DNA of 64,000 nt. Source: Chthonomonas sp. GTDB lineage: Bacteria > Armatimonadota > Fimbriimonadia > Fimbriimonadales > Fimbriimonadaceae. The position numbers and the translations under genes were made by a program. The notes beneath the pieces are model-generated. The model was given only the letters and a program-made list of their open reading frames with translations. It was not told the origin of the DNA and ran no database searches. The number at the start of each line of letters is the position of its first letter. Positions within the stretch are counted from its first letter, which is position 1. The DNA lies in the NCBI GenBank assembly GCA_016788115.1, contig JAEURR010000006.1:1-64000 (forward strand), given 5' to 3'. Shown one piece after another: positions 18,350 through 26,274 of this stretch.

Positions 18350-18610
18350 ATGGCCAACTGCTACGTCTGCGGGAGACCGCTCAACGAATCCCGGTATCGG
18401 TTGCGTCGCCGCGTCAAGACCGGTGAGTGGGTTCGCCGTGACTACCGGTCCGGGAAGCCCTCGTCGGTTCAGAATCGGTACGGTTCACGGATCGTCTGCC
18501 AGGGCTGTGCGAAATGGATTGACGCGCGGGATCTGCGAAGTGCACGGTGGCAGTGGATTCAGTTGGCCATCGCACTGTCTTTGCTAGCTGGCTTCTTGTT
18601 TGTGAAATAG
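18350..18610 (+). CDS. Small zinc-binding membrane protein
   Basis: An 86-residue protein from the ATG at 18350: M-A-N-C-Y-V-C-G-R-P-L at the start, a second pair C-Q-G-C near 55-58, and a C-terminal hydrophobic segment (L-A-I-A-L-S-L-L-A-G-F-L-F). The two CxxC pairs suggest one structural zinc site on the cytoplasmic side of a single membrane helix. The last 52 bases overlap the 3' end of the opposing serine recombinase gene. No family was recognised. A start at 18299 is possible but adds no motif. Confidence 0.5.
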   Translation: MANCYVCGRPLNESRYRLRRRVKTGEWVRRDYRSGKPSSVQNRYGSRIVCQGCAKWIDARDLRSARWQWIQLAIALSLLAGFLFVK

Positions 18611-20139
18611 GTGGAAGAGAATCGAGCTTGAAGCTCATTCAACCAACTGGTGAGAGAGTTCCAAAACTCATCACTTGGGTCCACCACAGTAGACTTTTCA
18701 CCCTTTAACCGGTCATTTGCTTCTTCTAGGAGCGGAATACTCGGGGTTCCAAAACCAGCATCAGGATCGAACAAGACCCCTTTCGGGAACATAAACCGCA
18801 AGAGGTCTCTTTTTTGTTTCAGAGACATTGAGGGCCAAGACTTTCCAAGTGACAGGAGAAAGGTTTGGGCGAACTCGACAACCGTCTTCGAAGCGGTTGG
18901 CTTAGGCTCATCAGCTTCGAGCTTGCTTCTGACCTCAAGGATTTCGTTCCCGATCCGGTCTAGCTCTGCTTTGGCTACATCATCGGGAATCACGCCGTTT
19001 GCGTTCTTGACGACAATGGCACTGCGGAGTGCTTGGAGCTCGGCAATCTTCTTCGTTTGTTCAGCCCTGCGCTCGCTGAAGTCACTTCTTGAGGCTTCTT
19101 CGAGCCGGGTCAGCTCGGCCACGAGAGCTGGCCAGTCCACCTCGTTGTGCTCCCACTTTTCTAGGAACACTGTAAACGCTTCTTCGATCTTCGCCATGCT
19201 GTAGTTCTTGCCGCCACACCGAGGACAACGGAAGTAGCCGAAACGTGCTCCAGTCTTCCCCCGCGACCAGCTTGCGGTGAACTTCACCCCGCACGGGCAC
19301 AACGCGGTTCCTCGGAGCGGAAAGTCGGGATGCTCGGCTTGGTACTGTTGCGGACTTCTCGACGGTCGGAGGGCGGCTTTCGCCTTGTACGCGGTGAGTT
19401 CATCCACGAGCGGGACAAAGGGCGGCTTTCCCTCATAGACCCCACCGAATGATTCGATGCGACCGAGGTACACCGGGTTTTCGATGAGTCGGTACAAGTA
19501 GCCTCGGTTTATCGGGAGGCCCATCTCAGCGAGTCGTCGTCGTATCGTTGGGAGACTCTGGTGTCCTTTGGAGAGCTGCTCAAAGATGTATTGCACTTTG
19601 GGAGCTGTCACCGGATCTGGCTCAATCGTCCCCTGTCCGTTGATCCGCACGTTTCGGTAACCAAGCGGAGCCTTCCACACCCAGCGTCCGTCTCGCGCCG
19701 CATCCTCCATCCCTCCTCGACTCCGCTCTGAACGCATCTCGTTGTCGAACTGCGCGACTGAAGCAAAGATCGTCTCGGTAAATCTTCCGGCTGGTGTGTC
19801 CTCGATGCGCTCCGATATCGACTCAATCCGCACGCCGTACTTGTGGAGTCGCAACTTGATGTTCGAGTAGTCCATGACATTCCGGGCAAGCCTGTCGATC
19901 TTCGGAATGATCACCACCTTCACGTCAGATTTCTTCATTGAGCAGTGCTTCAGCATTTGGAGCAGAACGGGCCGGCGGTCAGTCTTGGCGCTCTGTCCTT
20001 CTTCCCGGAAGATGTGGACCAACTTGAAGCCGTGGCTCTGGGCATATGCCTTCACTTGCTTCTCTTGGCTCTCAAGCGAATTCCCCTCTTCGACTTGCTT
20101 CTGGGATGAGACGCGGATGTAGGCTACTGCTGTTTCCAT
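18559..20139 (-). CDS. Large serine recombinase
   Basis: A 526-residue recombinase. The N-terminal resolvase/invertase catalytic domain has Y-I-R-V-S with nucleophile S11 and the conserved D-R-L-A-R-N and R-S-E-R-S-R-G motifs. A recombinase domain (~160-270) is followed by a zinc ribbon (C-P-C-G ... C-P-R-C) near 285-320 and a coiled-coil segment (~345-415). Such enzymes integrate phages and mobile elements unidirectionally between short attP/attB sites. Element A already has a tyrosine integrase for tRNA-Lys, so this is either a nested element, an accessory switch or a remnant of a second integration system. A 62-codon gene overlaps its start by 16 bases. Confidence 0.93.
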   Translation of the reverse strand: METAVAYIRVSSQKQVEEGNSLESQEKQVKAYAQSHGFKLVHIFREEGQSAKTDRRPVLLQMLKHCSMKKSDVKVVIIPKIDRLARNVMDYSNIKLRLHKYGVRIESISERIEDTPAGRFTETIFASVAQFDNEMRSERSRGGMEDAARDGRWVWKAPLGYRNVRINGQGTIEPDPVTAPKVQYIFEQLSKGHQSLPTIRRRLAEMGLPINRGYLYRLIENPVYLGRIESFGGVYEGKPPFVPLVDELTAYKAKAALRPSRSPQQYQAEHPDFPLRGTALCPCGVKFTASWSRGKTGARFGYFRCPRCGGKNYSMAKIEEAFTVFLEKWEHNEVDWPALVAELTRLEEASRSDFSERRAEQTKKIAELQALRSAIVVKNANGVIPDDVAKAELDRIGNEILEVRSKLEADEPKPTASKTVVEFAQTFLLSLGKSWPSMSLKQKRDLLRFMFPKGVLFDPDAGFGTPSIPLLEEANDRLKGEKSTVVDPSDEFWNSLTSWLNELQARFSSTYFTNKKPASKDSAMAN

Positions 20140-20312
20140 TCCTTGTAGGCGTTATAGATAAGCTGGGCAATGGCTCGAGTTTCCTCGCGTTTAATTTCGC
20201 GAATTTCCTCCTCGTTGGCAAGCTCCTGACGAACTTTGAACGAGCTTCTTTCCATGTCACCTCGGAAGGTGAAGATCTGGAGCGGCGTGCTTGGGATGGG
20301 TGGCTTGGGCAT
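20124..20312 (-). CDS. Small hypothetical protein upstream of serine recombinase
   Basis: A 62-residue protein beginning M-P-K-P-P-I-P-S-T-P-L-Q-I-F-T-F-R-G with a charged helical C-terminus (E-E-I-R-E-I-K-R-E-E-T-R-A-I-A). It overlaps the serine recombinase start by 16 bases, which suggests coupling and perhaps a regulatory or accessory role such as a recombination directionality factor. Similarity was not recognised. The open frame extends upstream, but that part is antisense to the Xre gene and looks spurious. Confidence 0.5.
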   Translation of the reverse strand: MPKPPIPSTPLQIFTFRGDMERSSFKVRQELANEEEIREIKREETRAIAQLIYNAYKEWKQQ

Positions 20313-20426
20313 GTGCTCAAGCCTAAATTGGCTCGCTAAGACCGAAAAATGGTTCCAGAGCGCTGCACGCCGTGCATCGACGCACAAGGACTTGTCGGCT
20401 TTTGTTCGGTTTGGTGCAATGGCTGC

Positions 20427-20861
20427 ATGACACATCCACCCCCTACCCAGGCCTTCGGGCCGGTCATTAATCGGGTCGCCGATCTGATGATTCACACAAC
20501 CCGCTACGCCTTCCACGGCGTCTCTCGCCTGGCCGCGGATGCCAAGGTGAGTCCCTCGTCGGTCTCCCGGCTGATCAATGGAAAAATGAATCCGAGCTTC
20601 GCCATGGTCGCGCGGATCACCACCGCTCTTGAGCAAACCCTCGGCTACCGCATTGATCCCAGAGACCTCGTGGCTGAGCTCGGAAGATTTTTGACACCGC
20701 ATACCTGCGATCTAGCCGGTTGCCGGGGGTGCCTCCCGGAGAATGCAACCGATGAGTTCGGAGACCTCAAGCCTGCCTTCGACGGAGTGAAACCAGGTCG
20801 CTGGGTGACCTCACGCCACCCGAAGGGATACATCGAATCAAAGAAAGGAGGATCGAAATGA
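20427..20861 (+). CDS. Xre-family HTH regulator
   Basis: A 144-residue protein with a Cro/CI-type helix-turn-helix at about 30-65 (G-V-S-R-L-A-A-D-A-K-V-S-P-S-S-V-S-R-L-I, then N-P-S-F and A-R-I-T-T-A-L-E). The C-terminal part has C-x5-C-x2-C spacing (C-D-L-A-G-C-R-G-C) that may bind a metal. It starts a rightward run with the Mrr-like gene and replication-like genes, overlapping the next start by 4 bases (ATGA). It is divergent from the serine recombinase cassette and likely controls one or both sides. Confidence 0.75.
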   Translation: MTHPPPTQAFGPVINRVADLMIHTTRYAFHGVSRLAADAKVSPSSVSRLINGKMNPSFAMVARITTALEQTLGYRIDPRDLVAELGRFLTPHTCDLAGCRGCLPENATDEFGDLKPAFDGVKPGRWVTSRHPKGYIESKKGGSK

Positions 20862-21364
20862 CCAACCAAGCCATGCTCTACACGCTGCAGAACAGTTCTC
20901 TGCACACCCTCCTGCTGCTGACCGCAAAGGTTCTTTCTCGCACCGGATTCGGTGAAGTACAAATTCTAGATCGCAGGGAAACGCGTCAAAAGTCTCGCTT
21001 CGGTGGCCATGAGCTGATGTGCGAGAGCTCGTTCGGATCGCTTCCCCTGAAGGTGATTGTCAAGGTGATCAATGACGGCATCCGAGTCCGCATGCTCGAT
21101 GAGCTGGCCGGGGCGGTAATCCGAACCAAAGCTGATCTCGGGATCATCGTCTCTCCTCGCCACGTTACCGCGACGGCTCGGAAGCTGCAACCCCACTACC
21201 AAGCGGCCCGCGTGAACATCATCGACGGGGCCGAGCTCGTGGATCAGCTCCAGCGGCTCGGGATCGCTATTCGGCCAAGTGGAGAGCCGGACTACAGCTT
21301 CTTCGGAGCGATGGAGGAAGTTGGTCGCCGGGTCAACGCCTTCATGCGATTGGAGGTTGTATGA
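20858..21364 (+). CDS. Mrr-like restriction-endonuclease-fold protein
   Basis: A 168-residue protein whose C-terminal half (G-I-I-V-S-P-R-H-V-T-A-T-A-R-K then V-N-I-I-D-G-A-E-L-V-D-Q-L) matches the end of Mrr-type PD-(D/E)XK domains (G-I-I-x-T...A...x-I-x-L-I-D-G-x-x-L). The catalytic E-x-K/Q-x-K strand should lie near E-S-S-F-G-S-L-P-L-K-V-I-V-K but is not textbook, so cleavage activity is doubtful. ATGA overlaps link it to the Xre gene upstream and to the next gene downstream, so it belongs to the element's replication/regulation operon. Confidence 0.55.
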   Translation: MTNQAMLYTLQNSSLHTLLLLTAKVLSRTGFGEVQILDRRETRQKSRFGGHELMCESSFGSLPLKVIVKVINDGIRVRMLDELAGAVIRTKADLGIIVSPRHVTATARKLQPHYQAARVNIIDGAELVDQLQRLGIAIRPSGEPDYSFFGAMEEVGRRVNAFMRLEVV

Positions 21365-21771
21365 GCCTGGATCGCAAGACTCGCCTCGCCGTCGAACTCT
21401 ACAAGCTCGGGGTCTCAAAAGATGGTGTCGTAGAGCTCCTCTCGCAGTACAGCGAAGACGAAATCGAGCAGCAGCTGATCTACCTGCCCTACCGCAAAGC
21501 AAAGCGCCAAGAGGCGTTCATCGTGAACGCAATCCGCAAGAGCTACTCACCTCCTAAGGAATACTTCCATGCCCAGACTAAAGCTGACCTTGCCGCCGCC
21601 TTCGACGCCGTGGACCAAGGTTCCCAACGTACTCTTCGACAAAGTGATCCCACACCTCAAGGACACGGAGCTCCGGATTCTCCTGATCCTGATCAGGCAA
21701 ACCTCGGGCTGGCATCGGGACAACCAGACGATTATGCTGACCTACCGAACTTTGATGGCTCGATCCGGTAG
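21361..21771 (+). CDS. Hypothetical protein, overlaps next gene in another frame
   Basis: A 136-residue frame starting with ATGA overlap to the Mrr-like stop. The first ~70 residues are well behaved (L-Y-K-L-G-V-S-K-D-G-V-V-E-L-L) and end with P-P-K-E-Y-F, just where the next gene starts. From there to 21771 the frame runs 203 bases inside the next gene and reads as low-complexity D/P/G/Q-rich sequence, typical of an overprinted frame. Either a true overlap or a slightly long readthrough of a ~70-residue functional protein is possible. Function unknown. Confidence 0.55.
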   Translation: MSLDRKTRLAVELYKLGVSKDGVVELLSQYSEDEIEQQLIYLPYRKAKRQEAFIVNAIRKSYSPPKEYFHAQTKADLAAAFDAVDQGSQRTLRQSDPTPQGHGAPDSPDPDQANLGLASGQPDDYADLPNFDGSIR

Positions 21772-21919
21772 GGGGCATGATGCCGTCTCCAGAGCTCTGA
21801 GGACGCTGCGAGACCTCGGACTTATCCACAAGCGACGATCATCCGCGCAACTGACAGCGGCAAACTCGGAACTGCGACTGGATGGAAATCGGACAGCAAC
21901 AATAGACAGAAAGAATTGA
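21569..21919 (+). CDS. Replication-protein-like winged helix protein
   Basis: A 116-residue protein. V-P-N-V-L-F-D-K-V-I-P-H-L-K-D-T-E-L-R-I then R-Q-T-S-G-W-H and D-A-V-S-R-A-L-R-T-L-R-D-L-G-L-I resemble the N-terminal helix-turn-helix of phage/plasmid replisome organisers and RepA-like initiators. AAGGA lies about 10 bases before the ATG, which makes this start convincing even though it lies inside the preceding frame. The product is short, lacking a helicase-loader C-terminus, so initiator function is tentative. The iteron-like repeats downstream support a replication module. Confidence 0.6.
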   Translation: MPRLKLTLPPPSTPWTKVPNVLFDKVIPHLKDTELRILLILIRQTSGWHRDNQTIMLTYRTLMARSGRGHDAVSRALRTLRDLGLIHKRRSSAQLTAANSELRLDGNRTATIDRKN

Positions 21920-22160
21920 AAAGACAGCGGCCCTCGCACGACTTGTCCACACGATGCGACGAACATCCACAAACCTGACAACAGGGCTGGGTTGGGTGGG
22001 AACACATTTACAATGATTTCCAAGAAGAAACTAGCCTCCGGCTACTACGAAGGTCAAAGGATGAGAATGGATCAGCACACCGAAGGTGTGCGTCTCACGG
22101 CACGGTCGTGCCCGCCCCGCCGGGCCCGAGTGTTTGAAGTTTGTCTCTGAGTTTGAGCGA

Positions 22161-22195
22161 TGAGTGAGGGAGTGAACGGCTGAGTGAGGGAGTGA
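22161..22195 (+). repeat. Iteron-like direct repeats
   Basis: Two identical 15-mers TGAGTGAGGGAGTGA start at 22161 and 22181, giving a 20-base period (two helical turns), flanked by partial copies (GTTTGAGCGA, GAGCGAAGAACGA). Such spacing is typical for iterons bound by a replication initiator, but only two full copies are present. Confidence 0.4.
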
Positions 22196-22273
22196 GCGAA
22201 GAACGAGAACGAAGAGAACAAGCTGAGAACAGGAGGGTTGAGATTTCCATTGAACCTGAGCCAGGTTCAAGTA

Positions 22274-22299
22274 CCCCGGCCTGGATTGGTCGGGGTTTT
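22274..22299 (+). terminator. Hairpin with T-run downstream of replication module
   Basis: CCCCGGCC-TGGATT-GGTCGGGG (one G-U pair) is followed by TTTT on the plus strand. It is placed to end transcription of the Xre-Mrr-Rep run before the next rightward gene. Confidence 0.5.
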
Positions 22300-22368
22300 G
22301 GTTGGGGTGTTGGTTCGGGTTCTGGTTGGGATCGGATTCGCCACGGCTCCCTCCGGTAACATTTCGCC

Positions 22369-23187
22369 ATGGCCGAGATCACCGTAGTGCAACCAAAGGC
22401 GCTCCCATCTGCCTGGGAAACAGATCTGTTCCGGAAGAAGGAGCGTCTGCAGTGGTATCGGCCTGATCCTGAAAGGCCCCTACGGTTGAGCCGAGTCACC
22501 ATCAACTTTCCCATGATGGTTCGAAAAGAGCATGAATCTGAGCTTGAAGGTCGCCAAGCTGCTCTCGATGCTTGGTACGACTACTGCGATCTTGCTCATA
22601 TTGCCGAGTTGCACGGCCAAGTCGTCCAGTATGTGCGAACCATTACAGCATCTGGGCCGGACGCGAGAAAAAACACGTCTGGTGATGAGATTATCGATAC
22701 AGGAACGCAGACACATGCCTTTTCTATCACGTGGAGGAAGTTGTTCGAAGGAGTTTTCAGTGGATTAGAGATGCAGAGCCTGCAGGGTTATCTTGTAAAT
22801 CCGAAAGGATCAGACGCACAGAATCTTAAGCTTGCACTGTGCCACCCGCAGTACATGACGCATGGAACGCCTGTTGCCGTACAGACGCTTCTCGACTCAA
22901 TCCGGTCTGCACGTCAACCTGACGGATCAGTGAGGGACCTCTTCGATTCTCCAATCATCGCCACACTATGGGTTAACCCCACTCGAAAGCACAGTGATCA
23001 GCCTCGTGATGGGTCATCACGGTCGTATGGAGGTGACGAGTTCGTTGGAAACCTTGTCATTCGACCGATAGTGAAGGGTCACACCCCACTGATCTTGAGT
23101 CGGGCTGCTTTGTACGTATCGCATCAGGTTGTCGACGGGGTAAAGGAAGTGTTCATCCGAGAGTTCGACAGTCGAAGACGGGGCTAG
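22369..23187 (+). CDS. Hypothetical protein (element A)
   Basis: A 272-residue protein with no recognised motif. It is moderately charged, apparently soluble, with no signal peptide or membrane segment. The central part (T-H-A-F-S-I-T-W-R-K-L-F-E-G-V) and the end (R-E-F-D-S-R-R-R-G) give no family clue. It converges on an equally unrecognised minus-strand gene that ends 4 bases away. It could be accessory cargo. Confidence 0.6.
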   Translation: MAEITVVQPKALPSAWETDLFRKKERLQWYRPDPERPLRLSRVTINFPMMVRKEHESELEGRQAALDAWYDYCDLAHIAELHGQVVQYVRTITASGPDARKNTSGDEIIDTGTQTHAFSITWRKLFEGVFSGLEMQSLQGYLVNPKGSDAQNLKLALCHPQYMTHGTPVAVQTLLDSIRSARQPDGSVRDLFDSPIIATLWVNPTRKHSDQPRDGSSRSYGGDEFVGNLVIRPIVKGHTPLILSRAALYVSHQVVDGVKEVFIREFDSRRRG

Positions 23188-23191
23188 GGAG

Positions 23192-24139
23192 TCACGCTCC
23201 CGGCTCATTCAGAGTTTGCAGGACGTTCTGTGGCTCTTCCTTAAGTTCACTCAGGAAACTAATCTGGATTTCAAAGCATGACGCTCGGGGCAACTGAAGG
23301 AATCCCGATTTACCAGACCGATCCACGGTGTAACAGAAAGCAGCCATGCGGTCCGGATCGCTCAGCTGAAACGCAACGAAGGGAATCATTGTTGACGCCC
23401 TCTTACTGTGAATCACCCGCAGGATGTTCCCTTCCACAAGGCGATCAAAGTTCGTCTCCAGCGTTCGCCTGTTTGGTGAATTGGCGTTTGCGAATCGACT
23501 CCTCATTACTCTGAGAAGGACGTCTGCCTCCTTCTCAGCACTCTCAGTTGATGGAAGGCAAATGGTCACCTTCAGGGGCTCCAAGTCTGTTTGGCGCTTT
23601 CCCAACCCGAGGCGGTCAAAGCAGTGATTCAACACCTTGTCTGCGCGAAGTTCAAACTCGTCGTGGGAAGCTGGCCGGGCAATGAGAATCTCCGTGGAGT
23701 CCTCCAGAAATTGCGTGACAGCGTGGGCCTGCGAACCACCGAGCTTTGCTTCCCGCTCCGCAGCGTGCTGCTCTGAAAGCGCCGCGTTTACTCGGGTAAT
23801 CCAACTCTCTGCCTCCACAACTCGGTCAGGTCCAAGGCGATTACGTATACATACAGCAATGAGTTCGCGCAACGAGGTCGGGCAGGGCTTTACGCCTCCG
23901 AGCACCATGTTCAAGAAGTTCCCGGCTTGTTTGGGTCTGTTGAAGTAGCGATTTGAGTTTCGGCCAGGGTCATTCAGCAAAACGGCGACCGTCGTCTCAT
24001 GTGGATGAGGCGCGATCTGGGCGATCTGTCGCCCCAAGTCCAGAGCGTTCTTGAACAAGGGCGACCCGTCGCTTGTGGGGATTCGGGTTAAGAGTTCCCT
24101 TGCTGAGGTTGCCACGAAAGGCAATGATACCCCTTTCAC
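23192..24139 (-). CDS. Hypothetical protein (element A), convergent partner
   Basis: A 315-residue predicted cytoplasmic protein. One region (N-R-Y-F-N-R-P-K-Q-A-G-N-F-L-N-M-V-L-G-G) could be a DNA-binding or degraded HTH-like segment, but I cannot assign it. The C-terminus has beta-rich character. Its 5' side faces an AT-rich intergenic region shared with the GNAT-like gene. No homology recognised. Confidence 0.6.
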   Translation of the reverse strand: MKGVSLPFVATSARELLTRIPTSDGSPLFKNALDLGRQIAQIAPHPHETTVAVLLNDPGRNSNRYFNRPKQAGNFLNMVLGGVKPCPTSLRELIAVCIRNRLGPDRVVEAESWITRVNAALSEQHAAEREAKLGGSQAHAVTQFLEDSTEILIARPASHDEFELRADKVLNHCFDRLGLGKRQTDLEPLKVTICLPSTESAEKEADVLLRVMRSRFANANSPNRRTLETNFDRLVEGNILRVIHSKRASTMIPFVAFQLSDPDRMAAFCYTVDRSGKSGFLQLPRASCFEIQISFLSELKEEPQNVLQTLNEPGA

Positions 24140-24223
24140 TTCAAATTTCCTTACCCGTCGAATTTTTCATTTTCTTACCTTTTTCGGTGCAACATCTGTC
24201 ACTCTTTACCCGTCATAATGAAA

Positions 24224-24254
24224 GCACCCCCTCGGTCGAGACCGAGAAGGGTGC
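24224..24254 (+). promoter_or_regulatory. Nested inverted repeat in leader of GNAT-like gene
   Basis: GCACCC...GGGTGC encloses CTCGGTC-GA-GACCGAG. The inner 7-base arms are perfect. It lies 45 bases upstream of the 24299 ATG, within the divergent gap, and could be an operator or a leader hairpin. Confidence 0.4.
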
Positions 24255-24298
24255 GGGACTCACAACGACGGTTGGCCCCGTCGAGGGAGAAATGCCAG

Positions 24299-24928
24299 AT
24301 GAACGTTGAACTTAAATCCGGCGGGATCACGCTACCATACCAGCAGACGCTTGTCAACTACTGCGGTCGCATCGCATGCCTTGCCGCCACGACTCTCTAC
24401 ACGCCCGCGTCTCAGTTCGCCCGTGCGTTGGGGCTAAGAGGGCACAAGCCGTTCAATCTCTTCGAGCTTTCGCCGTGCTTGAATTGTGCCCGCACGTTTC
24501 GCCTGCACGTGGCGTCGGCCAAGGCTTCTCACGGTCCATTTGGCGCTTGCCTGCACCTCTATGAAGCGCATGAATACCGACAGATGCGCCTGTTCACGGA
24601 CGAAGAAGGCTTGGCAGGGTTCGCGCTCCATGGGAGAGAGATCGTCTCGGTCTTCAGTCACGCCATTCGGAAGCAAACGAGAGCTCTGCCAACACTGATT
24701 GCGCTAGCTGTGCAGCTTGGTGGTGTTCACCTGACCTGCTTTGACACAAACCTCACGGCGATGTACCGTCGCTCTGGCTTTGAGGAAACGCGTCGAGAGA
24801 GCTGGAACGATGAACTCGCACCCAGCGATTGGAACTACGCCGCTCTTTCGCACTTCTCCAATGGAAGGCCCGATGTTGTCAGCATGGTCGGCGGACCGGG
24901 AACCACCTGCTTCGAGGTGGTGAACTGA
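24299..24928 (+). CDS. Possible GNAT-fold protein upstream of TraG/HerA-like ATPase
   Basis: A 209-residue protein. The late segment L-T-A-M-Y-R-R-S-G-F-E-E-T-R-R resembles the end of GNAT acetyltransferases (A-x-x-x-Y-x-x-x-G-F), and the middle A-L-P-T-L-I-A-L-A-V-Q-L-G fits the acetyl-CoA binding helix only loosely. GAGGGAGA lies about 10 bases before the chosen ATG at 24299. Its TGA overlaps the next ATG by one base (TGATG), so it is co-translated with the ATPase. Role in the element is unknown. Confidence 0.5.
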   Translation: MNVELKSGGITLPYQQTLVNYCGRIACLAATTLYTPASQFARALGLRGHKPFNLFELSPCLNCARTFRLHVASAKASHGPFGACLHLYEAHEYRQMRLFTDEEGLAGFALHGREIVSVFSHAIRKQTRALPTLIALAVQLGGVHLTCFDTNLTAMYRRSGFEETRRESWNDELAPSDWNYAALSHFSNGRPDVVSMVGGPGTTCFEVVN

Positions 24929-26274
24929 TGGTCGTTCGACAGTCAAAACCCGAACCTTTCTGGATCGGCGCACGGAAAGACTGGAAGGTTCGCCAGAGCC
25001 TGAAGGTTAGTGCACTCGTCGCAGTCACCGCAAGAGAGATGGCGACCCACATGATCTTGCTGGGAAGTACAGGATCTGGAAAGAGCACGGCCATGGTCCA
25101 CTTCATCGCCCAGGCCATAGGGCAGGAAATCTCCTTCATCATCATTGACCTTCGCGGAGACCTGGCCAGCGCAGCATTCCAACTGGTCTGCCTAAGAATC
25201 CCGGCATCGAAGATTGCTCTCCTTGACCTGAGGGAAAAGGTGCCACTCACTGGCTTCAATCCACTTGCCGGATCGGGCGAGATTTACTTCCGCGTACTGA
25301 ACCTTCTAGACGCCATCGCGGAAGAGCATGATCTTGGAGTTCAGACCGTTGAATACATGCGGTTTGCGTTCCTGCTCCTAGCGGAGACAAAGCAACCGAT
25401 CACCAAACTCGAACACATCTTCTTCGATTCCAGCTACCGATCAGACTTGCTCGCTCGATCAACGGATGAACCGATGCGAGAGTTCTGGTCACGGTATGAC
25501 CAGCTCACGAAGGAGAAGCAACAGGCCATTGCCAGCCCGGTTCTGAACAAGGTGAGCCTGCTGTTCGCCACTGATGGGCTCCGCAAGCTATTCTCCCATC
25601 CTCAACCCCTTGATCTCGGAGAGCACCTCAACACGCCTGGAACTGCACTGATCGTGTCGTTGGCCGCTGATGAACTGAGTGGAGCGGGAAGGATGGTCGG
25701 AAACATTGTGCTCAACGCAATCCGACGCGAAATCTTTGCGCGAGTCACGATCCCCGAGAATCAGCGAGTTCCCGTTCAACTGTTCGTCGATGAGTTTGAA
25801 CACTTTGATTCAAGGGTTTTTGAGGAGTTTCTTGCCGAAGCAAGGAAATATCGTCTTTCGCTCATCCTCGCCCACCAAACACTGGCACAAGTTTCTCCAA
25901 GGTTCCGCTCGCTCGTGCTCAATGGCGTCGGCGTGAAGATGTTCTTCCGCACGGGTCGTGAGGATGGTGCCCTTCTCAGCAAGGATTTGACGGGCGATTC
26001 CAAAGCGATTGACTTCAACAATGTGCCGGTCGGCGAGGCTTACCTCTGGAAGGTCGAGAAGGGATATGAGCACATCCTGGTCAACGCGCCCCTTCTCAAG
26101 CCCTCACTAGTTCGAACGCTCGCTTCGTTTCTCGTGAAAGATCGGATGCGGCGTGAAGCTCGCGTGGTCTTCGATGCTGGCCCCGGAGGAGATGGGCCAA
26201 GAGCGACTCCATCTCCTCACAGTCCGAAGGATCCGAGGCCATCTGCACCAACGAGTTTGGAGGAGTGGCTATGA
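24928..26274 (+). CDS. TraG/VirD4/HerA-like DNA-translocase ATPase
   Basis: A 448-residue P-loop ATPase: Walker A G-S-T-G-S-G-K-S-T at 46-54, Walker B F-V-D-E-F at 286-290, then E-A-R-K-Y-R-L-S-L-I-L-A-H-Q-T-L-A-Q, the typical sensor region with Gln of coupling proteins and HerA/FtsK. The C-terminus is Pro/Ser-rich and disordered. No N-terminal membrane helices are visible, unlike classical VirD4. It may pump or couple element DNA for transfer. ATG at 24928 overlaps the previous stop; ATGA overlap links it to the Replic_Relax gene after it. No relaxase or secretion channel genes are in the window. Confidence 0.85.
   Translation: MVVRQSKPEPFWIGARKDWKVRQSLKVSALVAVTAREMATHMILLGSTGSGKSTAMVHFIAQAIGQEISFIIIDLRGDLASAAFQLVCLRIPASKIALLDLREKVPLTGFNPLAGSGEIYFRVLNLLDAIAEEHDLGVQTVEYMRFAFLLLAETKQPITKLEHIFFDSSYRSDLLARSTDEPMREFWSRYDQLTKEKQQAIASPVLNKVSLLFATDGLRKLFSHPQPLDLGEHLNTPGTALIVSLAADELSGAGRMVGNIVLNAIRREIFARVTIPENQRVPVQLFVDEFEHFDSRVFEEFLAEARKYRLSLILAHQTLAQVSPRFRSLVLNGVGVKMFFRTGREDGALLSKDLTGDSKAIDFNNVPVGEAYLWKVEKGYEHILVNAPLLKPSLVRTLASFLVKDRMRREARVVFDAGPGGDGPRATPSPHSPKDPRPSAPTSLEEWL

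Larger units (their letters stand above)
21920..22368. other. Non-coding region with repeats, candidate replication origin
   Basis: A 450-base gap. It holds a perfect dyad GGCACG-GT-CGTGCC near 22099-22112, direct repeats TGAGTGAGGGAGTGA (22161-22175 and 22181-22195) followed by GAACGA/GAAGA purine-rich units, a hairpin with T-run at 22274-22299, and GT-rich TGGTTGGG-type repeats to ~22335. Position just downstream of a replication-like gene fits an origin or partition site; no DnaA box was confirmed. Confidence 0.4.
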
